A DNA stretch of 64,000 nt from Luteimonas panaciterrae (GTDB lineage Bacteria; Pseudomonadota; Gammaproteobacteria; Xanthomonadales; Xanthomonadaceae), in NCBI RefSeq assembly GCF_020511115.1, contig NZ_JAJAVH010000011.1:124001-188000 (forward strand). The letters are read 5' to 3'. The first letter of the stretch is position 1. Every line of letters starts with the position of its first letter. This document shows, piece by piece, positions 9,646-17,429 of the stretch. The translations under genes and the position numbers were made by a program. The notes beneath the pieces are model-generated. The model had not been told where the DNA came from. It did no database searches and saw only the letters and a program-made list of their open reading frames with translations.

Positions 9646-9673
9646 ACAGGGCCGCCGTTTTAGGCGACCCTGT
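9646..9673 (-). terminator. Terminator between convergent genes
   Basis: An 11-bp stem (9646-9656 with 9663-9673, one mismatch) is followed on the minus strand by TTTTC, so it best serves the small exported-protein gene at 9698-9976, and may also stop transcripts from the thioesterase gene. Confidence 0.6.
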
Positions 9674-9697
9674 CGGATCTCACGGCTTCATCCGTGA

Positions 9698-9976
9698 TTA
9701 CTCGACCGGCGGCTCTCCGTTGGTGTTCGGGCAGTCCAGCACCTCAACGGTGCTATAGGGAGCGCTCTGCGCGCCCCAGGTGAGGTGATAGATCTGGCAC
9801 TGCGAGCCCTTCGCCACGTTCCTGACGCCGATGACGTTCGTGCGCGCGGCATCGCTGTAGTACGTGACGATCGTTTCCTGCCCCGGCCCGGGCATCGGAT
9901 ATGCCCAGCAGGCCAGCGACACCAGGATCCCCCCTGCGAAGGTGCTCAATGCGACAACCTTCTTCGTTCGACTCAT
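9698..9976 (-). CDS. Small exported protein (DUF6289-like)
   Basis: Predicted 92-residue exported protein. An N-terminal signal segment (KKVVALSTFAGGILVSLACWA) is followed by a short mature part with ETIVTYYSDAARTNVIG, a pattern I associate with the DUF6289 group of small secreted proteins; two Cys residues could form a disulfide. The open frame begins 14 codons earlier, but ATG 9976 has AGGAGA 7 bases upstream and begins right at the signal peptide. Function unknown. Monocistronic, with a terminator on its 3' side. Confidence 0.7.
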   Translation of the reverse strand: MSRTKKVVALSTFAGGILVSLACWAYPMPGPGQETIVTYYSDAARTNVIGVRNVAKGSQCQIYHLTWGAQSAPYSTVEVLDCPNTNGEPPVE

Positions 9977-10104
9977 GCTGCTTCTCCTTCGGTTAGATGA
10001 TTCAACGATTTGTTTCACCTACACCTCGGCGCGCCCATGGAAAGCAGGAGCGGCCGGGCTGCGTCCATCGCACAGCAGCCGGAGCATAAAAGGGCGGAAA
10101 AAAG

Positions 10105-10130
10105 AAAACCGCCACATAGGGCGGTTTTTT
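10105..10130. terminator. Bidirectional rho-independent terminator
   Basis: AAAACCGCC / GGCGGTTTTTT hairpin with a 6-7 base loop; T-runs occur on both strands. It lies 24 bases past the stop of the minus-strand NlpC/P60 gene (10154-10846), which it most likely terminates. Confidence 0.85.
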
Positions 10131-10153
10131 CAATGCTGCGGTAGCAGCGAAAC

Positions 10154-10846
10154 TCAGATGCCGGACACGCGTCGCGCCTGCATGAACTTGCGGCTCCAGT
10201 AGCCCTCGGTGAGGCTGGAGATCGTCACGTCCTTGCCGGTGCGCGGGGCGTGCAAGAAGTTGCCGTTGCCGACGTAGATGCCGACGTGGTCGACGCGGCG
10301 GCCACGGCGGCTGAAGAACACGAGGTCGCCGGCGCTGAGCGAATCGCGGTCGATCTTCTCGCCGCTGGTCGCCATCTCGCGCGAGACGCGCGGTAGCTCG
10401 ATGCCGAGCGCGCTGCGGAACACGTAGCCGACCAGTCCGCTGCAGTCGAAGCCTTCGGTCGAGGTGCCGCCCCAGCGATAGGGTGTGCCGAGCAGGGCGA
10501 GGGCGCGCTTGAGCACGTTCTGCACACGACCGCCGGTTTCGGCCGGTCCGGCCAGGGCGGGGGTGACGGCGCTGGACTGGGTGGCGGCGATCTGACGGCT
10601 GACGTCGTTCGCGAACAGACCACGGTCGGGCGCAGCGGCTTGCAGCACCGGAACCGGTGTGGTGGCCGTCTGGCTGAGGGAGGTATCGGGGGTCGGCTGA
10701 TCGGCCGAGTCACCAGTCAGGCCGGTGCTGGCCATAGCCGGCGCGGCGGCCAGAAGACCGATGAGAAGAAGGGGAAATGTTCTCGCGAGGGGGGGAGTCG
10801 AGACGGCGCGGCGGCCTGAGGATGGGTCGTTAGTCGTCACGCGCAA
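10154..10846 (-). CDS. NlpC/P60 peptidoglycan endopeptidase
   Basis: Predicted 230-residue exported cell-wall hydrolase cleaving stem-peptide bonds (gamma-D-Glu to diamino acid in the family). An N-terminal signal peptide ends near APAMA; a Ser/Thr/Pro/Ala-rich linker leads to the C-terminal NlpC/P60 domain with Cys135 (FDCSG), His187 (DHVGIY) and His199 (LHAP) as the triad. The first codon is uncertain: TTG at 10846 or GTG at 10840, neither with a strong ribosome site. The next upstream gene on the same strand is a second NlpC/P60 protein sharing the domain but not the N-terminus, so the two are paralogues rather than a fresh duplication. Confidence 0.87.
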   Translation of the reverse strand: MRVTTNDPSSGRRAVSTPPLARTFPLLLIGLLAAAPAMASTGLTGDSADQPTPDTSLSQTATTPVPVLQAAAPDRGLFANDVSRQIAATQSSAVTPALAGPAETGGRVQNVLKRALALLGTPYRWGGTSTEGFDCSGLVGYVFRSALGIELPRVSREMATSGEKIDRDSLSAGDLVFFSRRGRRVDHVGIYVGNGNFLHAPRTGKDVTISSLTEGYWSRKFMQARRVSGI

Positions 10847-10949
10847 TTAATGAATGAATCGATGAGCAGGGATAGTGCCTTAGCAAACCGTTGATTTGGT
10901 TCAAAATTCGTTAGAAATACGTAAAGCGGGGCGTCAATTTGTAATAAAA

Positions 10950-11510
10950 TTACTTCAGCACCCGTTTAGCTCCGCTGTAATGGTCGCGCCAGTAATAGCC
11001 GTCCAGGTAGTCCAGCCGGACGGTGCCGCCGGTGCTCGGGGCGTGCACGAAGCGCCCCTCGCCGACGTAGATTCCGACGTGGCTGACCTGACCGCCGCTG
11101 CCGAAGAACACCAGATCGCCACTGGCCAGCCGCTCGGGCGGGATGCGGGGCCCCTGATAGGCGGCGAGCTCGCGCGAGGTGCGGGGCAGGCGCAGGTCGA
11201 GCATGTCGCGATAGACGTAGTTGACCAGCCCGCTGCAGTCGAAGCCGCCTTCCGGCGTGTTGCCGCCGTAGCGATAGGGCGTGCCCACCAGTCCCAGCGC
11301 CCGCATCAGCACGGCGTTCGCGGCGACCGGATTGTCTGGCTGCACGGTCGCCCACGTGCGCGAGGGCGGCGGGGGCGCGTGCGGCCGCGCCTTGCGGACC
11401 TGCTTGTGCCCGCCGCAGCCGGCCAGTGCCAACAGAACGGCGCCGACAAGCAGCCACCTGAGAAGTCGAGACGGGGACACGCGGAAGCGGCGTGCGGGAG
11501 CCCCTTGCAT
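10950..11510 (-). CDS. NlpC/P60 peptidoglycan endopeptidase, lipoprotein
   Basis: Predicted 186-residue outer-membrane or periplasmic lipoprotein: hydrophobic segment then lipobox LALAGC (Cys32). A Pro-rich spacer precedes the NlpC/P60 domain with Cys92 (FDCSG), His144 (SHVGIYVG) and His156 (VHAP). ATG 11510 has AAGG 6 bases upstream and gives a compact lipoprotein signal; the frame is open to 11579, so a 209-residue form is possible. About 100 bp of A+T-richer DNA separates it from the next NlpC gene, enough for a separate promoter. Confidence 0.85.
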   Translation of the reverse strand: MQGAPARRFRVSPSRLLRWLLVGAVLLALAGCGGHKQVRKARPHAPPPPSRTWATVQPDNPVAANAVLMRALGLVGTPYRYGGNTPEGGFDCSGLVNYVYRDMLDLRLPRTSRELAAYQGPRIPPERLASGDLVFFGSGGQVSHVGIYVGEGRFVHAPSTGGTVRLDYLDGYYWRDHYSGAKRVLK

Positions 11511-11650
11511 GCCGCCTTGGTCGCCGAGGATTGGCGTCGGGTCGGCGGAGCCGGGATAATGCGCGGCATGATTCGTCACGGCCGCATCTTGGCCGAATCC
11601 CCTTCACGTTCACAAGCGGCGGTCGCGCCGCCTCAGCGAGTTGCCTGCCC

Positions 11651-12130
11651 ATGAAAATAGCGAAAGACAGCGTCGTCCGTTTCCACTACACCGTGTCCGA
11701 GCAAGGGCAGGAGCCACTCGAGACCTCGAAGGAGCGCGATCCGCTGGCGATCCTGATCGGCCACGGCAACATCATCCCCGGCCTGGAGAACGCCCTCGAC
11801 GGCCACGAGGCCGGCGACAGCTTCGGCGTCGACGTCCCCGCCGCGGAAGCCTACGGCGAGCGCCGCGAAGGACTCACCCAGCGCGTGCCGAAGAAGCATT
11901 TCGGCGAGCAGAAGCTGGCGCCGGGCCAGCAGGTCGTGCTCAACACCAACTTCGGCCCGCGCGCGGTCACCATCGAGAAGGTTGGCATGAGCGTGGTCGA
12001 CGTCGACCTCAACCATCCGATGGCCGGCAAGGACCTGCATTTCGACATCGAGATCGTCGACGTGCGCGAGGCCAGCCAGGAAGAGCTCGAGCATGGCCAC
12101 GTGCATGGCGACGGTGGTCACGCCCACTGA
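11651..12130 (+). CDS. slyD: FKBP-type peptidyl-prolyl isomerase SlyD
   Basis: Predicted 159-residue cytosolic chaperone/prolyl isomerase. It has the SlyD layout: an FKBP half (start KDSVVRFHYTV, then ILIGHGNIIPGLENAL), the inserted-in-flap chaperone domain (about residues 68-125) and a short His-rich tail, HGHVHGDGGHAH, that in SlyD binds Ni2+ and other metals. The tail is much shorter than in E. coli and lacks its cysteines, so nickel delivery to hydrogenase may be reduced or absent. Monocistronic, with a strong terminator after it. Confidence 0.92.
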   Translation: MKIAKDSVVRFHYTVSEQGQEPLETSKERDPLAILIGHGNIIPGLENALDGHEAGDSFGVDVPAAEAYGERREGLTQRVPKKHFGEQKLAPGQQVVLNTNFGPRAVTIEKVGMSVVDVDLNHPMAGKDLHFDIEIVDVREASQEELEHGHVHGDGGHAH

Positions 12131-12151
12131 GCCCGTCTCACCCGGCGAATG

Positions 12152-12185
12152 AAAAACGGCCCGCTCGCGCGGGCCGTTTTCTTTT
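12152..12185. terminator. Rho-independent terminator shared by convergent genes
   Basis: An 11-bp perfect stem (12153-12163 with 12170-12180), loop of 6, followed by TTTTCTTTT on the plus strand and by TTTTTC on the minus strand; serves slyD and the M4 protease gene. Confidence 0.9.
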
Positions 12186-12208
12186 GCATGCCGCCGAAGG
12201 CGGGTGGA

Positions 12209-13816
12209 TCAGTTGACGCTGACCGCGCTCCATGCGCGACCCACCGCGTTGTACTCCGCCGAGCCGGTGCCATAGAGATCACGCGCGGCGTTGAGCGTCG
12301 CCGTGCGGGCGCCCGGATAGTTCGTGGTGGACGTCATGTAGACGGTCAGGGCGCGATACCAGATCTTGCCGGCCTTCTCGCGTCCGATGCCGGTGATCGT
12401 GGAGTCGCCGTTGCAGACCAGGCTCGAAGCCGTCAGGTTGTAGCTCGTGCCCGAGCCGAAACCAGCCGGTACCACCGCGCCTTCGGCCAACAGATAGAAG
12501 AAGTGGTTGGCGACGCCCGAAGAGTAGTGATTGTTGGTGTTGGTGAAGCCGCGCTTGGGATAGCAGTCGGACGACCTGGTGTCGATCGACGGCTTGAACA
12601 TGTAGCGAAGCGCCTTGGTGCCGTTCGGATTGTTGAGATAGATCTTTTCACCGACCAGGTAGTCGCCGGTATCGGCGCTGTTGTTGGCGTAGTACTCCAC
12701 CAGGGCGCCGATGATGTCGGAAGTGCCTTCGTTCAGACCGCCGGAGTCCCGGGTGTTGTAGGCCAGGCCGGCCGTGGCACCGGTCACGCCGTGGGTCATT
12801 TCATGTCCGGCGACGTCGATGGCGACGACCGGTGCAATGCCCTGCGCGGCATTGCCGACGCCGTACTTCATGCTGGATCCAGTCCAGGAAGCGTTGACGC
12901 CGCTGTAGGCGGCGAAGGCGACATGGGTGTAGCTCTTCACGCCGACACCGTCGTTGAAGATGCCGTTACGGCCATGCACGTTCTTGTAGTAGTCCCAGGT
13001 GGTGGCGACGCCGAAATGCGCGTCCGCGGCTTCGCTGGCGCGATCGGACGTGGTGTTGTTGCCCCAGTTGTTGTCGGCATCGGTGAACAGCGTGGCGCCG
13101 GTGAGCGTGTCCGAATCGTGGGCGTCGTAGGTGGCGCCGCCGCCGCGGGTCGGATCAACCAGCTGATAGCCGCTGCTCGTCGAGTCGGTGGTGATGTTGA
13201 TGTCGCCCAGGAGCAGGCTCTGGCCGACGCCGGTGACGGCGGCCGTCTGGATCTGGTTCCACGCATCCAGCACGCGGCCGTTCTGCGCGTCGATGAAGTA
13301 GCGGATGTTCGATTCGCCCTGCGACTTCGACACGCCTTGCACATTGATTTCATACGCGAGCACTGGCTTTTCACCGCCCGCATAGACCACCAGGCCCTTG
13401 CTGCTGATGCTGCTGATGCTTCCGTCGAAGTCGGTGCCGGCTTCCACCTTGGCCTGGTCGGCATCGATGCGCGGCGTCACGTCGGGACGTCCCTTGGTTT
13501 TCAGCGCCTGGCTGGCTTCCTTGAACTTGCCGTTCCGGGAGTGCACCACCACATCGCCGCCGATCACCGGCAGGCCACGGAAAGTGCGGCCGAAGCGCAC
13601 GTGCTCGGTGCCGTCGGCGTCGATGATGGTGTCCTTGGCGGCGAAACCATCCTGGTCGGCACGCTGCAGGGCGTTGGCATTGGCGGGGCTGTCGATCAAC
13701 CCTTGCGCGCGTTGCGCGACTGCGGAATGCACGTTGGGGGAAGCGGCGAAGGCGGAAAGCGGCAGCGCGATCGCGGACAGGATGGCGAGCTTCAACGGAT
13801 GGACTGACATTTGCAT
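12209..13816 (-). CDS. M4 family metallopeptidase (thermolysin-like), copy 1
   Basis: Predicted 535-residue secreted zinc protease. Signal peptide ends near LSAFA; an FTP/PepSY-type propeptide follows (to about residue 190, with VRFGRTFRGLPVIGGDVVVH), then the M4 catalytic domain with HEMTH (His338, Glu339, His342) and the third zinc ligand Glu in GGLNEGTSD. The C-terminal domain has the expected His of the active site in ‘SSGVANHFFYLLAEG’. ATG 13816 is chosen because a hydrophobic signal peptide begins directly after it; ATG 13810 is possible. A second M4 gene lies upstream on the same strand with its own terminator, so each seems to be transcribed separately. Confidence 0.92.
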   Translation of the reverse strand: MQMSVHPLKLAILSAIALPLSAFAASPNVHSAVAQRAQGLIDSPANANALQRADQDGFAAKDTIIDADGTEHVRFGRTFRGLPVIGGDVVVHSRNGKFKEASQALKTKGRPDVTPRIDADQAKVEAGTDFDGSISSISSKGLVVYAGGEKPVLAYEINVQGVSKSQGESNIRYFIDAQNGRVLDAWNQIQTAAVTGVGQSLLLGDINITTDSTSSGYQLVDPTRGGGATYDAHDSDTLTGATLFTDADNNWGNNTTSDRASEAADAHFGVATTWDYYKNVHGRNGIFNDGVGVKSYTHVAFAAYSGVNASWTGSSMKYGVGNAAQGIAPVVAIDVAGHEMTHGVTGATAGLAYNTRDSGGLNEGTSDIIGALVEYYANNSADTGDYLVGEKIYLNNPNGTKALRYMFKPSIDTRSSDCYPKRGFTNTNNHYSSGVANHFFYLLAEGAVVPAGFGSGTSYNLTASSLVCNGDSTITGIGREKAGKIWYRALTVYMTSTTNYPGARTATLNAARDLYGTGSAEYNAVGRAWSAVSVN

Positions 13817-14159
13817 TTCGTAGGCCCTGTGAAAGAAAGAAACATCGAACATGCCAGTCGCGGTTCGTGCCCGAGAGCGTCACGGCCGCACTTGCATTGC
13901 GTTAGGAGGTTGCTTGCACCAAGCGCGCTCTATTCACGGAACTGTCGTCTTGGTTTCGGCGGAAACGAACTTAGGAGAAATGATCGATCGCTGTCATGTT
14001 GCGAATGCAGCAGCGATGACTCGTGCTGCGGACGCAGCAACGCATGCATTTGTTCTGTTTTCGACGGCCGCATTCGCATGCGGTGCGATGGCCGTGCAAA
14101 AAAAGAACGGCCGGCGAATGCCGGCCGTCTTTTGCGCATGAAGAAATAAATAAAAGTGA
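13817..14159. other. Intergenic region between the two M4 protease genes
   Basis: A 343-bp stretch without a convincing gene. The left part should hold the promoter of the downstream protease gene. The right part holds the terminator of the upstream one. Small frames on both strands here have no ribosome sites and no recognisable product. Confidence 0.6.
14105..14132. terminator. Rho-independent terminator of M4 protease copy 2
   Basis: A 9-bp perfect GC-rich stem (ACGGCCGGC with GCCGGCCGT, 14107-14128) flanked by AAAAAAA before and TCTTTT after. On the minus strand it is followed by a long T-run, as expected for the gene ending at 14160. Confidence 0.9.
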
Positions 14160-15800
14160 TCAGTTCACGTTCGCCGCGCTCCAGGCACGCGCCACGGTGT
14201 TGTACTCGGCCGAGCCTGCGCCATACAGCTCGCTTGCTGCTTCCAGCGTCAGCGCGCGCGCCTGCGGATAGGTGGTGCTGGAGGTGAATTTCGTGGTCAG
14301 GGCGCGATACCAGATCTTGCCGGCCTTGTCGCGTCCGATGCCGGCGATGGTGGTATCGCCGTTGCAGACCAGTTGCGACGGCGTAAGGCCGGAACCGGCG
14401 GGCACGACTACGCCTTCGGCGAGCAGATAGAAGAAGCGGTTGGCAACACCGGAGGTGTAGTGCGGGTTGTGCGCGCCGTCGGACTGGTTCGGATCGAAGC
14501 CGCCCGTGATGTAGCAGTTGAACGATCTGCCGTCGGCGGCCTGGTTGTACATGTCGCGCAATGCGGTGCCATCGGTGCGCAGCTTCTCGCCGATGCGGTA
14601 GTCGCCAGGATCGGCGGCGTTGTTGGTGTAGTACTCGACCAGGGTGCCGAAGATGTCGGAATTGGCCTCGTTGAGGCCACCCGCGTCGCCGGAGTAGGCG
14701 AGGTTGGCCGTGGCGGCGTTCACGCCATGCGACATCTCGTGGCCGGCGACGTCGATGGCGACCACCGGGCCGTATCCGCGCGAGGCGTCGCCGTCGCCGT
14801 AGAACATCGACTTGAACAGGGCGACATAGGCGGCATTGACGCCGGAGGTGCCGCCGCTGGAGGTCCGGAAGGTGGTGTGGGCATAACTCTTGATGCCCTT
14901 GCCGTCGTTGTACAGGCCACTGCGGCCGTGGATGTTCTTGAAGTAGTCCCAGGTCACGCCGACGCCGTAATGGATGTCGGTGGCGACCGTGGCGCGATCG
15001 CTGGTGGTGTTGTTGCCCCAGACGTTGTCGCTGTCGGTGTACAGGGTCGCGCCGAGCGTGGCGAGCAGGATGTCGAGCACGTTGGAGACGGTCGCGCCCT
15101 TGGCGTCGTAGACACTGCCGTTGCCGCGCGTGGTGTCGATGAGGTCGTACTTGGTCGTGCTCTTCTGATCGGTGGGGATGCTCAGGTTGCCGTAGTAGTA
15201 CGACTTGCCGGTGCCGACCGCCGCGGCGGTCTGGATCTGGTCCTGCAGATCGAGCACCTTGCCGTTGTTCGCGTCGATGTAATAGGTCACGAATCCCGAG
15301 TGCTGGCGAGTGTCGTCGCCTTGCAGCGTCACCTCATAGGCCAGCACCGGCTTGGCGCCGCGCGCGTAGACCACCAGCTCGTTGCTGAAGACCTGCTGCA
15401 CCTTGCCATTGAAGCGCGCGCCGGCTTCCACGGCGGCATCGTCCTTGTCGATGCGCGCGGCCAGCGAGGGGCGCAGCTTGGTGCGCAAGGTCATTTGCGC
15501 CGATTTCATCAGGCCGCGTTGCGAGGTGACCACCGTGTCGCCGCCGATGACGCGCAGGCCACGATAGGTGCGATCGAAACGCACGTGTTCGGTGCCGTCG
15601 GCGTCGACGACGCTGTCCTTGGCGATGAAGCCGTCGTCATCGGCGCGCTGCAGGACTTTGGTGTTGGCGGGAACGCCGATCAACCCCTGCGCACGCTGCG
15701 CGGCGGCGGATGACATGCCCGGCGAGGCGGCGACGGCGGAGAGCGGCAGTGCCAGTACGGTCAGGATGGCGAGCTTGAGCGGGCGGACTTGCATGTGCAT
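14160..15800 (-). CDS. M4 family metallopeptidase (thermolysin-like), copy 2
   Basis: Predicted 546-residue secreted zinc protease, paralogue of the protein at 12209-13816 over its whole length. Signal peptide (LKLAILTVLALPLSAVAA), propeptide with VRFDRTYRGLRVIGGDTVV, then the catalytic domain with HEMSH (about residues 354-358) and GGLNEANSD. Compared with copy 1 it has an extra loop of about 15 residues near GATVSNVLDILLATL, before LGATLYTD. The long open frame begins further upstream, but ATG 15800 has AAGGAG 7 bases before it and starts the signal peptide. The propeptide presumably keeps the enzyme inactive until export. Confidence 0.93.
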   Translation of the reverse strand: MHMQVRPLKLAILTVLALPLSAVAASPGMSSAAAQRAQGLIGVPANTKVLQRADDDGFIAKDSVVDADGTEHVRFDRTYRGLRVIGGDTVVTSQRGLMKSAQMTLRTKLRPSLAARIDKDDAAVEAGARFNGKVQQVFSNELVVYARGAKPVLAYEVTLQGDDTRQHSGFVTYYIDANNGKVLDLQDQIQTAAAVGTGKSYYYGNLSIPTDQKSTTKYDLIDTTRGNGSVYDAKGATVSNVLDILLATLGATLYTDSDNVWGNNTTSDRATVATDIHYGVGVTWDYFKNIHGRSGLYNDGKGIKSYAHTTFRTSSGGTSGVNAAYVALFKSMFYGDGDASRGYGPVVAIDVAGHEMSHGVNAATANLAYSGDAGGLNEANSDIFGTLVEYYTNNAADPGDYRIGEKLRTDGTALRDMYNQAADGRSFNCYITGGFDPNQSDGAHNPHYTSGVANRFFYLLAEGVVVPAGSGLTPSQLVCNGDTTIAGIGRDKAGKIWYRALTTKFTSSTTYPQARALTLEAASELYGAGSAEYNTVARAWSAANVN

Positions 15801-16178
15801 GAGAATCTCCTTCGGAAGAGTGATGCGGGACATGCGGTTCGCGATCGGCGCGGCGATACGTTGCGGTCGCGTTCGTGCTTGTGTTGCGGGGGATCGCCTT
15901 GGCCAAAATGCCTGCGGGACAGGCATGGATCGATCGGAGGGCCAGGCCCGATCGACCTTAGGACAATCCTGAGACGTCTGTCATGTTGCGCACGCAGCAG
16001 CCCCGGATGTGTCCGCGAATGCCAGCGCACCTGGCGGCGCGATGGCCGAAATCCCCTTCGCGCCCGCCGGTTTCGCACCGGGTCGGTCTGGGCCACACGC
16101 GGCCCTCGCCATCGGGGCGATACGCAGCGATGCGCGAATGAACGGCGAAACTCCCACGCGGCCCATTAAACTGGCGTC
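15801..16178. other. Intergenic region, divergent promoters
   Basis: A 378-bp stretch between the start of the M4 protease gene (minus) and the oxidoreductase gene (plus). It should hold both promoters. An 8-bp inverted repeat with 10-base spacer, TCGATCGG at 15930-15937 and CCGATCGA at 15948-15955, is a possible operator or hairpin in the protease leader. I see no gene. Confidence 0.5.
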
Positions 16179-17429
16179 ATGAACCAACCCGATGACGTCC
16201 TGATCATTGGCGGTGGGGTGATCGGGCTGACCAGCGCGCTGGCATTGCTCGACGCCGGCCGCAGCGTGCGCGTGCTGGAAGCGAAGACCGTCGGCAGCGG
16301 CAGTTCGCACGGCAACTGCGGCACCATCACGCCCAGCCATGCCGCGCCGCTGGCGGCACCCGGCGCGATCGCCAAGGCGCTGCGCTGGATGCTGACACCG
16401 GATGCGCCGTTCTACCTGAAGCCGAGACTCGACACCGCGTTGTGGTCGTGGGCGCTGCACTTCGCCTCGCGCTGCAACGCGCGCGACTGGCGCGCGGCGA
16501 TGGTCGCGCGCGCGGCGATCCTGAAAGCATCCCGGCAATCGCTGCCGCAATGGATTGAGCGTTACGGACTGGATTGCGAATACGCCGAGCAGGGCGTGGA
16601 CTACGTGTTCCGCGATCCGCATGCGCTGGAGCACCTGGCGCAGGAGCTGCCGTCATTGGCCGAACTGGGCATCGCCTCCGAGGTCATCGATGGCGCCGCC
16701 TATTTGCGCAACGAGCCCGCCTTGCGCGAGGGCGTACACGGCGCGATCCGTTTTCCCGGCGATGCGCGGTTGCGTCCCGACCGTTACGTGGCGCAGCTGG
16801 CCCGCGCGGTGCGCGAGGCCGGCGGCGTGATCGAGGAGCAATGCCAGGTGCATGGCCTGCGCGAGGAAGGCGGCCGTGTGCGGGTTGCGACGTCGCGTGG
16901 CAATTTTGACGGCCGCGAACTGATCATCGCCACCGGCGCCTGGTCGCCGCTGCTGGCGAAGATGACTGGCCTGGCGCGGATTCCGCTGCAGCCCGGCAAG
17001 GGTTACTCGATCACCTACGATCGCCCGGCGCTGACACCGAAGCAGCCGATCGTGCTGTACGAGCGCAGCGTCTGCGTCACCGTGTGGGACAGCGGTTATC
17101 GTCTTGGCAGCACGATGGAATTCTCCGGCTACGACGACACGCTCAACCGCCGCCGCCTCGATGCGCTCGAACGCGGGGCGCGCGAATACCTGCACGACCC
17201 GGTCGGGCCGGTGAAGCGGGAGGAATGGTTTGGCTGGCGTCCGATCTCCGCCGACGACATCCCGATCATCGGCCGTGCGCCGCACCGTGATCGCATCTGG
17301 CTCGCCACCGGACACGGCATGCTGGGCGTGAGCATGAGCACCGGTACCGCGGAACTCGTCGCCGACCTGATCTGCGGCCGCACACCGCGATTCGATCCGA
17401 AACCCTACGCACCGGAGCGTTTCGCATGA
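16179..17429 (+). CDS. FAD-dependent amino-acid oxidoreductase (DadA-like)
   Basis: Predicted 416-residue flavoprotein of the DAO family (PF01266). FAD-binding GGGVIG at residues 11-16, the segment GSGSSHGNCGTITPSHAAPL typical of D-amino acid dehydrogenases, and the C-terminal ‘GRAPHRDRIWLATGHGMLGV’ that closes over FAD. Enzymes of this type oxidise D-amino acids, D-hydroxyproline or related imino acids; the substrate cannot be chosen from the sequence. The glutathione reductase gene begins inside its last codons (ATGA overlap), and hutG and a transporter follow on the same strand, so an amino-acid related operon is plausible. Confidence 0.85.
   Translation: MNQPDDVLIIGGGVIGLTSALALLDAGRSVRVLEAKTVGSGSSHGNCGTITPSHAAPLAAPGAIAKALRWMLTPDAPFYLKPRLDTALWSWALHFASRCNARDWRAAMVARAAILKASRQSLPQWIERYGLDCEYAEQGVDYVFRDPHALEHLAQELPSLAELGIASEVIDGAAYLRNEPALREGVHGAIRFPGDARLRPDRYVAQLARAVREAGGVIEEQCQVHGLREEGGRVRVATSRGNFDGRELIIATGAWSPLLAKMTGLARIPLQPGKGYSITYDRPALTPKQPIVLYERSVCVTVWDSGYRLGSTMEFSGYDDTLNRRRLDALERGAREYLHDPVGPVKREEWFGWRPISADDIPIIGRAPHRDRIWLATGHGMLGVSMSTGTAELVADLICGRTPRFDPKPYAPERFA

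Noticed and set aside
12149..13807. A 552-codon plus-strand open frame
   Set aside because: It is the antisense shadow of the M4 protease gene; the protease has zinc motifs, signal peptide and terminator, while the plus frame has none.
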